A stretch of 64,000 bases of DNA. Source: Tolypothrix sp. PCC 7712. GTDB lineage: Bacteria > Cyanobacteriota > Cyanobacteriia > Cyanobacteriales > Nostocaceae. A program made the translations under genes and the position numbers. The notes under the pieces are model-generated. The model was not told the origin of the DNA. It worked only from the letters and a program-made list of their open reading frames with translations, and made no database searches. The stretch is from positions 2,480,001 through 2,544,000 of the forward strand of contig NZ_CP063785.1 of the NCBI RefSeq assembly GCF_025860405.1, written 5' to 3'. This document shows positions 48,649-55,955 of the stretch, one piece after another (within the stretch, counting starts at the first letter, position 1; each line of letters starts with the position of its first letter).

Positions 48649-49362
48649 ATGACCAACAATGATTTTATAGGTTTAGCAGCCTCTTATACTTATGCGATCG
48701 CACTGCTTCTCTTTGGTGAGGGATTAGGGAGGCTATTTCATGTCCCACCAAATTTGACTCGTAAAATTATCCATGTGGGTGCAGGAATGTGGGTATTTGG
48801 TATCCTGCTGCTGTTTCACAGTTGGGAAATAGGCATTGTACCGTTTGCTAGCTTTATTCTCGTCAACTACTTGCTTTACCGTTACCGAATTGTGAAAGCA
48901 ATGGATACTGATGACAGTTCACCAGGTACAGTTTATTTTGCCATTTCCGTAACGCTGCTGTTTGGATTGCTGTGGCGACCATCTGGGCCAGTAGATAATG
49001 TTGCGATCGCGGTGGCTGGAGTCATGGCGATGACTTGGGGAGATGCACTAGCAGCATTAATTGGTAGGCGTTTCGGACAGCATAAATATCAGGTGGGAAG
49101 TTCTGTCCGTTCTTGGGAGGGTTCAGTAACGATGTTGCTTGTGAGTACGACAGTAATTTTTTTAGTATTGCTGTTATTACCAAGTTCATCACTGAGTCCT
49201 TTAGCAGTAACTTATAGTTTTGAAAAAGCTGTTTTAGCGGCTGTTGTTAGTGGTGCTTTTGCAACCTTAGCTGAAGGTGTTTCACCTCACGGTACAGATA
49301 ACCTCAGCGTTCCCTTAGTAACCGCAAGTGTTATTTGGTTATTTAACTATTTTTATGTCTAA
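48649..49362 (+). CDS. Phytol kinase-like / dolichol kinase family membrane protein
   Basis: Encodes 237 residues. Seven or so membrane helices with the VTE5/SEC59 family pattern: FGEGLGRLFHVPPNLTRKII, HVGAGMWVFGILLLFHSWEI, SPGTVYFAISVTLLFGLLWR, AMTWGDALAALIGRRFGQHK and LAEGVSPHGTDNLSVPLVTA. Relatives phosphorylate phytol with CTP for tocopherol and phylloquinone or chlorophyll salvage. Substrate inferred. The start lies in a TGACAAATGACC repeat, so it is slightly uncertain. It converges with a small Cys-rich gene two bases beyond its stop. Confidence 0.88.
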   Translation: MTNNDFIGLAASYTYAIALLLFGEGLGRLFHVPPNLTRKIIHVGAGMWVFGILLLFHSWEIGIVPFASFILVNYLLYRYRIVKAMDTDDSSPGTVYFAISVTLLFGLLWRPSGPVDNVAIAVAGVMAMTWGDALAALIGRRFGQHKYQVGSSVRSWEGSVTMLLVSTTVIFLVLLLLPSSSLSPLAVTYSFEKAVLAAVVSGAFATLAEGVSPHGTDNLSVPLVTASVIWLFNYFYV

Positions 49363-49364
49363 CT

Positions 49365-49568
49365 TTAAGCTTCATCATTGCCAAAAGTGACACAAGGACT
49401 GTCAATTTCTTGTGCTGGACTAAATGAACTACAAAACATTACTCTAGTGCAATTAATACCTGCTTCTTCGGGATGAATACATTCGATAGCGTCTTCTACT
49501 TTGATATGAAAAGCGCAGTCATGACAGATACTTTGAGATGGTGGTGTTGGCGGAGATTCCTCATTCAT
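49365..49568 (-). CDS. Small Cys-rich protein
   Basis: Encodes 67 residues from ATG 49568 (MNEESPPTPPSQSICHDCAF). Six Cys residues in C-x2-C, C, C, C and C spacing suggest metal or redox binding (CHDCAFHIKVEDAIECIHPE; INCTRVMFCSSFS). The longer frame to 49736 overlaps the flavoprotein gene and adds an implausible hydrophobic segment. Two bases separate it from the convergent phytol kinase-like gene, and it follows the flavoprotein on the same strand. Function unknown. Confidence 0.75.
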   Translation of the reverse strand: MNEESPPTPPSQSICHDCAFHIKVEDAIECIHPEEAGINCTRVMFCSSFSPAQEIDSPCVTFGNDEA

Positions 49569-49629
49569 ATTGGTCAAGTATTTGAAGATAAAAATTACTC
49601 CAAAACAGCAAATAATACTAAAAAATATT

Positions 49630-51099
49630 TTATAAATTCCAATCGCGACGCACAGCCAAGAAACTTTCGATAAATTCTTGCCAAGCAATGTTACTATTTG
49701 ACTTTTGTTGATGCCAATCTCTGGCGCATTGCTCAATAATTTCTGTAAAACTAGGATATAAGGGAGACAAATTTTCTAAATGCTGAATTTTAGTATTTTG
49801 AGACATTGCTAAAGCAATGAAATTAATTAATTCTCCTGCTTTTGAGCCAAATATTTCTGCTCCTAAAATTTCTCCGTTGCGTAAAACAATTAATTTACAA
49901 AGACCTGTAGTTTCGCCCCGAATTTGGGCTGATGCTAATGATTTAAAATATTGTCGTAAAACTAAAATCTCATTGGAATTATATTGCTGTCTTGCTTGTG
50001 TTTCTGTTAAACCTATTTTCGCTAACATCGGTTGCAAAAATATTCCTAAAGGAATGCACCGATAATTAACTTGTAATCTTGAGAAAAAGAGGGCATTTTT
50101 GATGGCGATTCTCGCTTCATAATTAGCGACATTAGCAAAGTCATAACCACCAATCACATCACCACAAGCATAAATGCGGGGGTTGGTAGTTTGCAGTTTA
50201 TCATTTACCACTAAATGCCGTTTATACCATTTCACATCTACTGCTGCTAAATTGAGGGATTCAACATTTGGTTGCTGTCCAGTTGCCACTATAATTTCAT
50301 CAGTTTCTATTGCTTTATCTCCAGCTTGAATCCACTTTTTATCATCAATTCGCATGACTTGAGTGACGGGTGTGTCTGTCAGGACACGCACACCATCAAT
50401 TTCTAACTGTGCTTGCAATAGCTGGGCAATTTCTGGATCGATATCCGGTAGAATTTGCGGACGTTTGACAACGAGTGTCACATGACAACCCAAGCGCGCT
50501 AAGGTTTGCGCTACTTCTATACTTTGGGGAACACCGCCAAGAATAATCCACTCTTTAGGCAATGATTTCATGGCTTTGCAGCGTTCATCAAGGAATTGCC
50601 AAATATTCCCTAAAGTCAGGTAATCGGTAGTTGATAATCCTTCAATTTCGGGTATGGCTGGACGAGAACCACTAGCTAGCAAATAAGTGCGTGCGCGTAG
50701 TAGACGTTGACTAACGGCAAATACGAGATGAGGGGAAGATTGAAATTGACCACTCTCACAAATAACATCCACTCCCATAGCCGCCAGTTGAGGAAGAGAA
50801 TGTTGTGCTTCTAAATTAGCGATCGCACTTTTGGCATATAGTATCGCCTCTGACAACACCACAGATATTGGTGTTTGTTCTGGAGTTTCAACTTTAGAGG
50901 AATGAATATTCAGCCCAACTTGATTATTGAGATGCTGTGCTAAGTTGCCGATTTCGCTAATCGTTTGGTGATACACAAACCCATAGTTAACTTTGGGTTC
51001 TACCAAAGCGACTTTAGCACGTAGTTGGGTAGCAACTAGGGCAGCGTAGCGTCCAGCCAGACTCCCACCAATAATTACAACATCGTAGTCAATAGTCAT
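49630..51099 (-). CDS. FAD-dependent pyridine nucleotide-disulfide oxidoreductase-like protein lacking the disulfide
   Basis: Encodes 489 residues. FAD site IIGGSLAGRYAALVATQL at residues 9-26, NAD(P) site ILGGVPQSIEVAQTLARLGC near 188, and FAD-ribityl site PRIYACGDVIGGYDFANVAN near 304. The layout follows mercuric reductase and dihydrolipoamide dehydrogenase. But the redox-active C-x4-C normally after the first FAD motif is replaced by NYGFVYHQTISEIG, and the C-terminal His of HPTxxE is Tyr (YPSFTE). It cannot use the usual dithiol mechanism, so it may be an NADH dehydrogenase-like flavoprotein. A small Cys-rich gene follows. Confidence 0.9.
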   Translation of the reverse strand: MTIDYDVVIIGGSLAGRYAALVATQLRAKVALVEPKVNYGFVYHQTISEIGNLAQHLNNQVGLNIHSSKVETPEQTPISVVLSEAILYAKSAIANLEAQHSLPQLAAMGVDVICESGQFQSSPHLVFAVSQRLLRARTYLLASGSRPAIPEIEGLSTTDYLTLGNIWQFLDERCKAMKSLPKEWIILGGVPQSIEVAQTLARLGCHVTLVVKRPQILPDIDPEIAQLLQAQLEIDGVRVLTDTPVTQVMRIDDKKWIQAGDKAIETDEIIVATGQQPNVESLNLAAVDVKWYKRHLVVNDKLQTTNPRIYACGDVIGGYDFANVANYEARIAIKNALFFSRLQVNYRCIPLGIFLQPMLAKIGLTETQARQQYNSNEILVLRQYFKSLASAQIRGETTGLCKLIVLRNGEILGAEIFGSKAGELINFIALAMSQNTKIQHLENLSPLYPSFTEIIEQCARDWHQQKSNSNIAWQEFIESFLAVRRDWNL

Positions 51100-51311
51100 T
51101 AGTTAATCAGCTATTACGCTTTTAAATTACACAATCACTCGTGAGGTTTGTTGACTGCTGACTGTTGACTGATAACTGTCAGCAATTAGCAAGAAAAAAT
51201 ATGTGGTGTTAGATAAGGAAAACTTAGTTAATAGTAATTATTCATAAATTATTTAGTGAGTGGCCAGTGGAAAATTAAAAATCACTGGCCACTAAAAACT
51301 GACAACAGAAC

Positions 51312-52391
51312 TCAGCACTCACTACTCATAACTGAGTTTAACGCTGTGAGTAAGCGTTGATTATCGACTTGAGTACGTACAGCAACTCTAAAAAAGCGAT
51401 CGCCTAGTTCTTTAAAACTCAGGCAATCACGAATTAAAACCTGATGATGCTTGAGTAATTGCTGCTGTAAATCAGAAACAGACTTTTTTGACTCTACCAG
51501 TAAAAAGTTAGCAGCACCTTTTCCTGGTGTTAATCCTGGGATGGCTTCTAAACCCCCCAAGAGTTGATTTCTTGCAGGGGGTAACCATAACCAAGTTTGC
51601 TGTTGAAATTCCCTATCTTGAAGTGCCGCAATTGCCGCCGCAGCCGCTAACGTGTTTACTGGCCAGGGGTCACGCCACAATTGCCATCTTGATAGGCGGT
51701 CAGGATGAGCGATCGCATATCCCAGTCTCAGCCCCGGGAGACTGTAAAATTTTGTGAGCGATCGCAATACTACTAAATTCTCGTATTCCTGTATCAGCGA
51801 AATCAGACTTTGTTCCTCTTCGGGAGGTAAAAAGTCCATAAACGCTTCATCTACCACTACCAAACCAAACTGATCCAGATAGGGAAGAATTGATTGCCGC
51901 AAAAAAAGTTTTCCTGTTGGGTTATGGGGATTATTAAGGAGTAGCCCTACTTCTTTTAAGTTTTGTGCTTTGTCAAGAAACAATGACAAATACTCCTCAG
52001 ATTCCCAATTAACAGGGAACTCCAGTAATTGAGCGTTATATGCCGATAGAGTTCGGTAGTAGTCGCCAAAAGCTGGAGTCATAACAACTGTTGCGGCTAA
52101 TTCTGCCAATTCCCGACCTACTAAAGTCAGTAATTCTGCCGAGCCGTTACCTGGCAGAATAAACTCAGAAGGCAGTTCATGAAAGTGACTGAGAGCTAAT
52201 CTCAGTTCACTGTAACTAGGGTCTGGATAGTGCCTAAGATTACCAATATGGGACTGAATAGCCGCGATCGCGCTATCAGGTGGCCCCAAAGGGCTAATAC
52301 TGGCAGAAAAATCCAGAATGGCATCAGGGGGACAGCCAGCCAGCGCTGCTGCCCAAGCTAAATTCCCCCCATGTGCAGGTTGCCGCATCAA
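51312..52391 (-). CDS. cobD: Threonine-phosphate decarboxylase-type aminotransferase
   Basis: Encodes 359 residues. PLP aminotransferase class I/II fold: opening HGGNLAWAAALAGCPPDAIL, DFSASISPLGPP, then NGSAELL, LLNNPHNPTGKLF, VVVDEAFMDF and the Schiff-base Lys in VLRSLTKFYSLPGLRLGYAI. This set is typical of CobD (also called CobC), which makes aminopropanol phosphate for cobalamin; distant histidinol-phosphate aminotransferase is the alternative. It lies 23 bases downstream of hup on the same strand. No cobalamin riboswitch is visible. Confidence 0.85.
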   Translation of the reverse strand: MMRQPAHGGNLAWAAALAGCPPDAILDFSASISPLGPPDSAIAAIQSHIGNLRHYPDPSYSELRLALSHFHELPSEFILPGNGSAELLTLVGRELAELAATVVMTPAFGDYYRTLSAYNAQLLEFPVNWESEEYLSLFLDKAQNLKEVGLLLNNPHNPTGKLFLRQSILPYLDQFGLVVVDEAFMDFLPPEEEQSLISLIQEYENLVVLRSLTKFYSLPGLRLGYAIAHPDRLSRWQLWRDPWPVNTLAAAAAIAALQDREFQQQTWLWLPPARNQLLGGLEAIPGLTPGKGAANFLLVESKKSVSDLQQQLLKHHQVLIRDCLSFKELGDRFFRVAVRTQVDNQRLLTALNSVMSSEC

Positions 52392-52414
52392 ATCTAGGTT
52401 CCTAAGCAGAAAAC

Positions 52415-52699
52415 CTATGATTTTGGGGGTGCAACCTTTTCCCTAAACAACTTCCCAGCAGAGAAAGCTGGAACTTTAGTAGCGGGAATTTCCATCTTTT
52501 CATTAGTTTTGGGGTTACGACCTTCACGGGCTTTACGTTCCCGTGATTCAAAGGAACCAAAACCAACTAGGGTTACCTTATCGCCAGAGGAAACAGCTTC
52601 GATAATTGTTTCCAAAGCAGCAGTTAAAACTGCGTCTGCTTGCTTCTTGGTAACGCTAGCCTTTTCAGCTACTGCATCAACTAATTCACCTTTGTTCAT
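52415..52699 (-). CDS. hup: HU DNA-binding protein
   Basis: Encodes 94 residues, normal HU length. MNKGELVDAVAEKASVTKKQ, DKVTLVGFGSFESRERKARE, GRNPKTNEKMEIPATKVPAF and SAGKLFREKV are the HU signature. HU bends DNA and organises the nucleoid; in heterocystous cyanobacteria HU (HanA) is needed for differentiation. It has a ribosome site AAGGAG-like before ATG and is followed by cobD. Confidence 0.96.
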   Translation of the reverse strand: MNKGELVDAVAEKASVTKKQADAVLTAALETIIEAVSSGDKVTLVGFGSFESRERKAREGRNPKTNEKMEIPATKVPAFSAGKLFREKVAPPKS

Positions 52700-53213
52700 A
52701 TAAACTCCTTGAGGTTTACTTGAGATTCTCTACAGATGCACCCTGATGCATCTTTACCAAAATCTCTGTTTTGGGGGATACAAAAGCCTACCTTTGGGAG
52801 CATTTTTACTCAAAATGCCTGCAAATCCCATTGGCTCGACTTTTCAATGAATCATTCTAAGGTGAACTAGCCAGATGTGGATATATGAAACCATTAATTT
52901 ATATAGATTTCAGGATTTTTTGTGATTTTAGGGTCAATGTTGCCCTCGAAACCACCCATTTTGTAGGAAAAAATACTTAGTGAAAACTCTGGTGTCGGGG
53001 GTTGGGGACTGGGGACTGGGGATTGGGGACTGGGGATTGGGGATTGGGGATTGGGGACTGGGGACAAGGGGACAAGGGGACAAATTAAACCCCAAACACC
53101 AAACACCCAAACACCCAAACACCCAATTACCAATTACCAATTACCAATTACCAATTACCAATTACCCATGCCCAATGCCCAATGCCCCATGCCCCATGCC
53201 CCATGCCCATTTC
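52700..53213. other. Intergenic region between hup and the pentapeptide gene
   Basis: About 510 bases. The hup side is AT-rich and should hold the hup promoter; 52996-53212 is a heptamer cluster. No gene found; open frames here are made of repeat units. Confidence 0.6.
52996..53212. repeat. Composite heptamer cluster next to the pentapeptide gene
   Basis: In order: about ten GGGGACT/GGGGATT units, three GACAAGGG(G) units, CAAACACC units, five AATTACC units and about seven CATGCCC/AATGCCC units. The unit order matches the clusters at 41.2 and 55.7 kb. Confidence 0.92.
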
Positions 53214-53708
53214 CTACTTACACCCTAAAGACTCGCGGGTATCTACGCCAGTTTTGGGATTTACGCCGCTAGCTTTAGTGCAAAGTTTTTTAACCTGGAT
53301 GCCATCTAAGACGGCGTTGGTAAAATCTGCGCCTGTGATGTCTACATCATCGAAGGTGGAACGTAACATCATGGCATCTGTTAACACGGCATCGCTTAAA
53401 TTAGCGCTTCTGAATTTTGCTAAGTAGGCAATGCCGTTACTAAAATCAACACCATGAAAATTGACTCCCTGTAAGACGGTACCGTTAAACACGCCGCCTC
53501 GGAGGTCAGCATTGCTGAAATTAGCGTTTTCTAAGTCAACGTTGGTAAATTCGCTGCCAATCAAGCTTTGCCCTGAGTAATCCTTGCCTTTGAGTTCATC
53601 GCCAGCAGAACGGGTAATACTGGAAGAACTTGCAGCTTCGGCTGATAGGGGAAACAAAAAAAGAACCAAAGCTAAGACAAAGCTAGCTACTAGTTGCCAA
53701 TATTTCAT
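53214..53708 (-). CDS. Pentapeptide repeat protein with export signal
   Basis: Encodes 164 residues. A signal peptide (residues 1-25, ending AEAAS) directs export, probably to the thylakoid lumen. From about residue 45, A(D/N)Lxx-type pentapeptides repeat: DLENANFSNADLRGG, VDFSNGIAYLAKFRSANLSD, DITGADFTNAVLDG. These form a right-handed quadrilateral beta-helix. The tail has a Cys pair (KKLCTKASG, ESLGCK). Role unknown; similar lumenal proteins occur in cyanobacteria and chloroplasts. Confidence 0.92.
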   Translation of the reverse strand: MKYWQLVASFVLALVLFLFPLSAEAASSSSITRSAGDELKGKDYSGQSLIGSEFTNVDLENANFSNADLRGGVFNGTVLQGVNFHGVDFSNGIAYLAKFRSANLSDAVLTDAMMLRSTFDDVDITGADFTNAVLDGIQVKKLCTKASGVNPKTGVDTRESLGCK

Positions 53709-53912
53709 AATTTCTGCTTAATAAATCTCAACATTTACACCTTTAAATATTAAACAGCACTGGAATGAAGGATGAAGTGTGAAATTTTCAGCCCACCCTA
53801 AGAGAATTCCCAGAGTCAAATCCTTTAGCTTTTAGCCTTCAGCCGTCATCCTTCAGCCTTTCTCGTAGGATATATACAATGTGAAAGTGCGATCGCAAAA
53901 GCAAAAGTACCT

Positions 53913-55046
53913 GTGGCTAATCAAAAAATAGAAATTGTTCCATCTTTGCTGCGAACCCCTTTATACCAGTTGGGGTTGAAACTCAAAGCCCGCTTTACTA
54001 ACTTTAGTGGTTGGGAAATGCCAGTGCAGTATTCTGGCATTACTCGCGAACATGAAGCTGTAAGAAATGAAGCAGGAATGTTCGATATTTCCCACATGGG
54101 TAAATTTACTCTTCAAGGTAAAAATCCTATTGAGCAGCTACAGAAGCTAGTTCCATCAGAATTAAACCGCTTAAAGCCGGGTCAAGCACAATACACTGTA
54201 TTATTAAATCCCCAGGGTGGAATTATTGATGACATCATTATTTATTACCAAGGAGAAGACAGTACTGGTAAACAGCAAGTAGCGATTATTGTTAACGCTG
54301 GAACTACAGATAAAGATAAAGCCTGGTTATTACAACACCTAGATTTGAATGCTGTGGAATTCCAAGATTTGTCACAAGACAAAGCTTTAATCGCTGTACA
54401 AGGGCCAAAAGCGGTTCAATATCTTCAATCTTTTGTAGAAGCGGATTTAAATCCAATTAAAGCCTTTGGTCACCTCCAAGCACCTGTACTAGGAAAAACT
54501 GCCTTCCTCGCCCGCACAGGTTACACAGGAGAAGATGGATTTGAGGTCATGGTCGATCCAGAGGTGGGTATAGAATTGTGGCAAAGTCTTGCTGATGCTG
54601 GGGTAATTCCTTGTGGGTTGGGTGCGAGAGATACTCTGCGACTAGAAGCAGCAATGGCACTTTACGGGCAAGATATCGACGACACCACCACCCCCCTAGA
54701 AGCGGGTTTGGGTTGGTTAGTTCACTTAGATACCAAAGGTGATTTTATTGGTCGTACTGTTTTAGAAGAACAGAAAGCCAATAAATTAAAGCGCCGTTTG
54801 GTAGGTTTACAGATGCAAGGCAGGAATATTGCCCGTCATGGTTACCAAGTATTATCTTCAGGTAAAGTAGTAGGGGAAGTTACCAGTGGGACGCTGTCGC
54901 CTACTCTCGGTTATCCTATTGCCTTAGCTTACGTACCTTCCCAGGTTGCAACTATTGGTCAGCAACTGGAAGTAGAAATTCGCGGTAAAGCTTATCCAGC
55001 AGATGTAGTTAAACGTCCTTTTTATCGCTCAAAAAATCGGGCTTGA
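53913..55046 (+). CDS. gcvT: Glycine cleavage system T protein (aminomethyltransferase)
   Basis: Encodes 377 residues, GTG start. GcvT takes the aminomethyl group from lipoyl-GcvH and gives methylene-THF and ammonia. The core is well preserved: [85 protein letters not shown] and [13 protein letters not shown]. It opens the gcvT-H-P series, in which each neighbour is separated by heptamer repeats. No glycine riboswitch is evident upstream. Confidence 0.97.
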   Translation: MANQKIEIVPSLLRTPLYQLGLKLKARFTNFSGWEMPVQYSGITREHEAVRNEAGMFDISHMGKFTLQGKNPIEQLQKLVPSELNRLKPGQAQYTVLLNPQGGIIDDIIIYYQGEDSTGKQQVAIIVNAGTTDKDKAWLLQHLDLNAVEFQDLSQDKALIAVQGPKAVQYLQSFVEADLNPIKAFGHLQAPVLGKTAFLARTGYTGEDGFEVMVDPEVGIELWQSLADAGVIPCGLGARDTLRLEAAMALYGQDIDDTTTPLEAGLGWLVHLDTKGDFIGRTVLEEQKANKLKRRLVGLQMQGRNIARHGYQVLSSGKVVGEVTSGTLSPTLGYPIALAYVPSQVATIGQQLEVEIRGKAYPADVVKRPFYRSKNRA

Positions 55047-55205
55047 AAGGGTATTGGGTATGGGGCATTGGGCATTGGGCATGGGGCATTGGTAATAGGT
55101 AATAGGTAATGGGTAATCAGAATTTTCTCCCTCATCCTCCTCATCTACCTCATCCCCAATCCCCATTGCCCCTTATCCCCAGAGGGGGCCCCGAGTTCCC
55201 CAGTC
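55047..55205. repeat. Composite heptamer cluster between gcvT and gcvH
   Basis: Begins 1 base after the gcvT stop: GGGTATT/GGGGCAT/GGGCATT units, AATAGGT units, GAATTTT, then CTCATCC-type units, CCCCAAT/CCCCATT and TTATCCCCAGAGGGGGCC with CCGAGTTCCCC. The last block is the reverse complement of the one at 41.2 kb, and the order of units is that of the other clusters read backwards. Confidence 0.9.
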
Positions 55206-55321
55206 CCTTTTTCAAAAATAATCTGTTGTGAATTTGTAAATCTACAGTATGGTTAATTACCAGATATGCCTTGGAATCATGTATTAGCCATAATGTTTTT
55301 GATGTGGAGGGGTCAGTAAAT

Positions 55322-55711
55322 ATGTCTTTTGAATATCCTCAGGATTTAAGGTACCTGGATACTCATGAATACGTACGCTTAGAGGGCGAAATTGCTACCA
55401 TTGGTATTACTGAGTTTGCTGTCGATCAATTAGGTGATGTCGTATTCTTGGAATTGCCAGAAGTTGGTGATGCTATTACCAAAGGTGATACCTTTGGCTC
55501 GATTGAATCAGTCAAAGCTGTAGAAGAACTGAATGCACCAGTTACCGGCACAGTTATAGAACGCAATGATGATTTGATTGATTCTCCAGAACAAGTAGCT
55601 GAAGACCCCTACGGCGAGGCTTGGTTTGTTAAAGTTCGGGTCAACGATCCTGATGAGGTTCATGATGCCTTAAGTGCAGATGAATATCGCGCCCAAGTAG
55701 AAGGGGAGTAA
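55322..55711 (+). CDS. gcvH: Glycine cleavage system H protein
   Basis: Encodes 129 residues from ATG 55322 ([20 protein letters not shown]); the longer frame from 55271 adds 17 implausible residues and lacks a ribosome site. GcvH carries the lipoyl swinging arm between GcvP and GcvT. The lipoylated Lys is K65 in [25 protein letters not shown] and [13 protein letters not shown] are typical. It is flanked on both sides by heptamer clusters, so a single gcvTHP transcript would carry these repeats. Confidence 0.96.
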   Translation: MSFEYPQDLRYLDTHEYVRLEGEIATIGITEFAVDQLGDVVFLELPEVGDAITKGDTFGSIESVKAVEELNAPVTGTVIERNDDLIDSPEQVAEDPYGEAWFVKVRVNDPDEVHDALSADEYRAQVEGE

Positions 55712-55712
55712 T

Positions 55713-55899
55713 GGGGATTGGGGACTGGGGATAAGGGAGATGAGGGGGGTGAGGGAGATGAGGGAGATGAGGAGGAAATTACCGATTACCAATTACCAAT
55801 TACCGATTACCCATTACCAATGCCCAATGCCCAATGCCCCATGCCCCATGCCCCATGCCCCATGCCCAATTCCCCATGCCCAATTCCCCATTCCCCCAA
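55713..55899. repeat. Composite heptamer cluster between gcvH and gcvP
   Basis: Starts right after the gcvH stop: GGGGATT/GGGGACT, GGGAGATGAGG units, GAAATT, four or five ATTACC(A/G) units, then AATGCCC and CATGCCC units, ending CAATTCCCC. The order of unit types is the same as at 41.2 and 53.0 kb. Confidence 0.92.
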
Positions 55900-55955
55900 C
55901 TTATTTACATTAGTTATTGCAAAATATTAAATAGTAATATCGGGAGAGCAATTTA

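Noticed and set aside
52996..53212. CRISPR-like array
   Set aside because: Units are 7 bp, contiguous and without unique spacers; this is a short tandem repeat cluster.
52894..53272. Overlapping Pro/Gly/Gln-rich frames on both strands
   Set aside because: They are translations of heptamer repeats; a 7-bp period keeps several frames open by chance.
53840..53912. Possible glycine riboswitch before gcvT
   Set aside because: The upstream sequence lacks the conserved glycine aptamer core; it contains AGCCTTCAGCC-type repeats instead.
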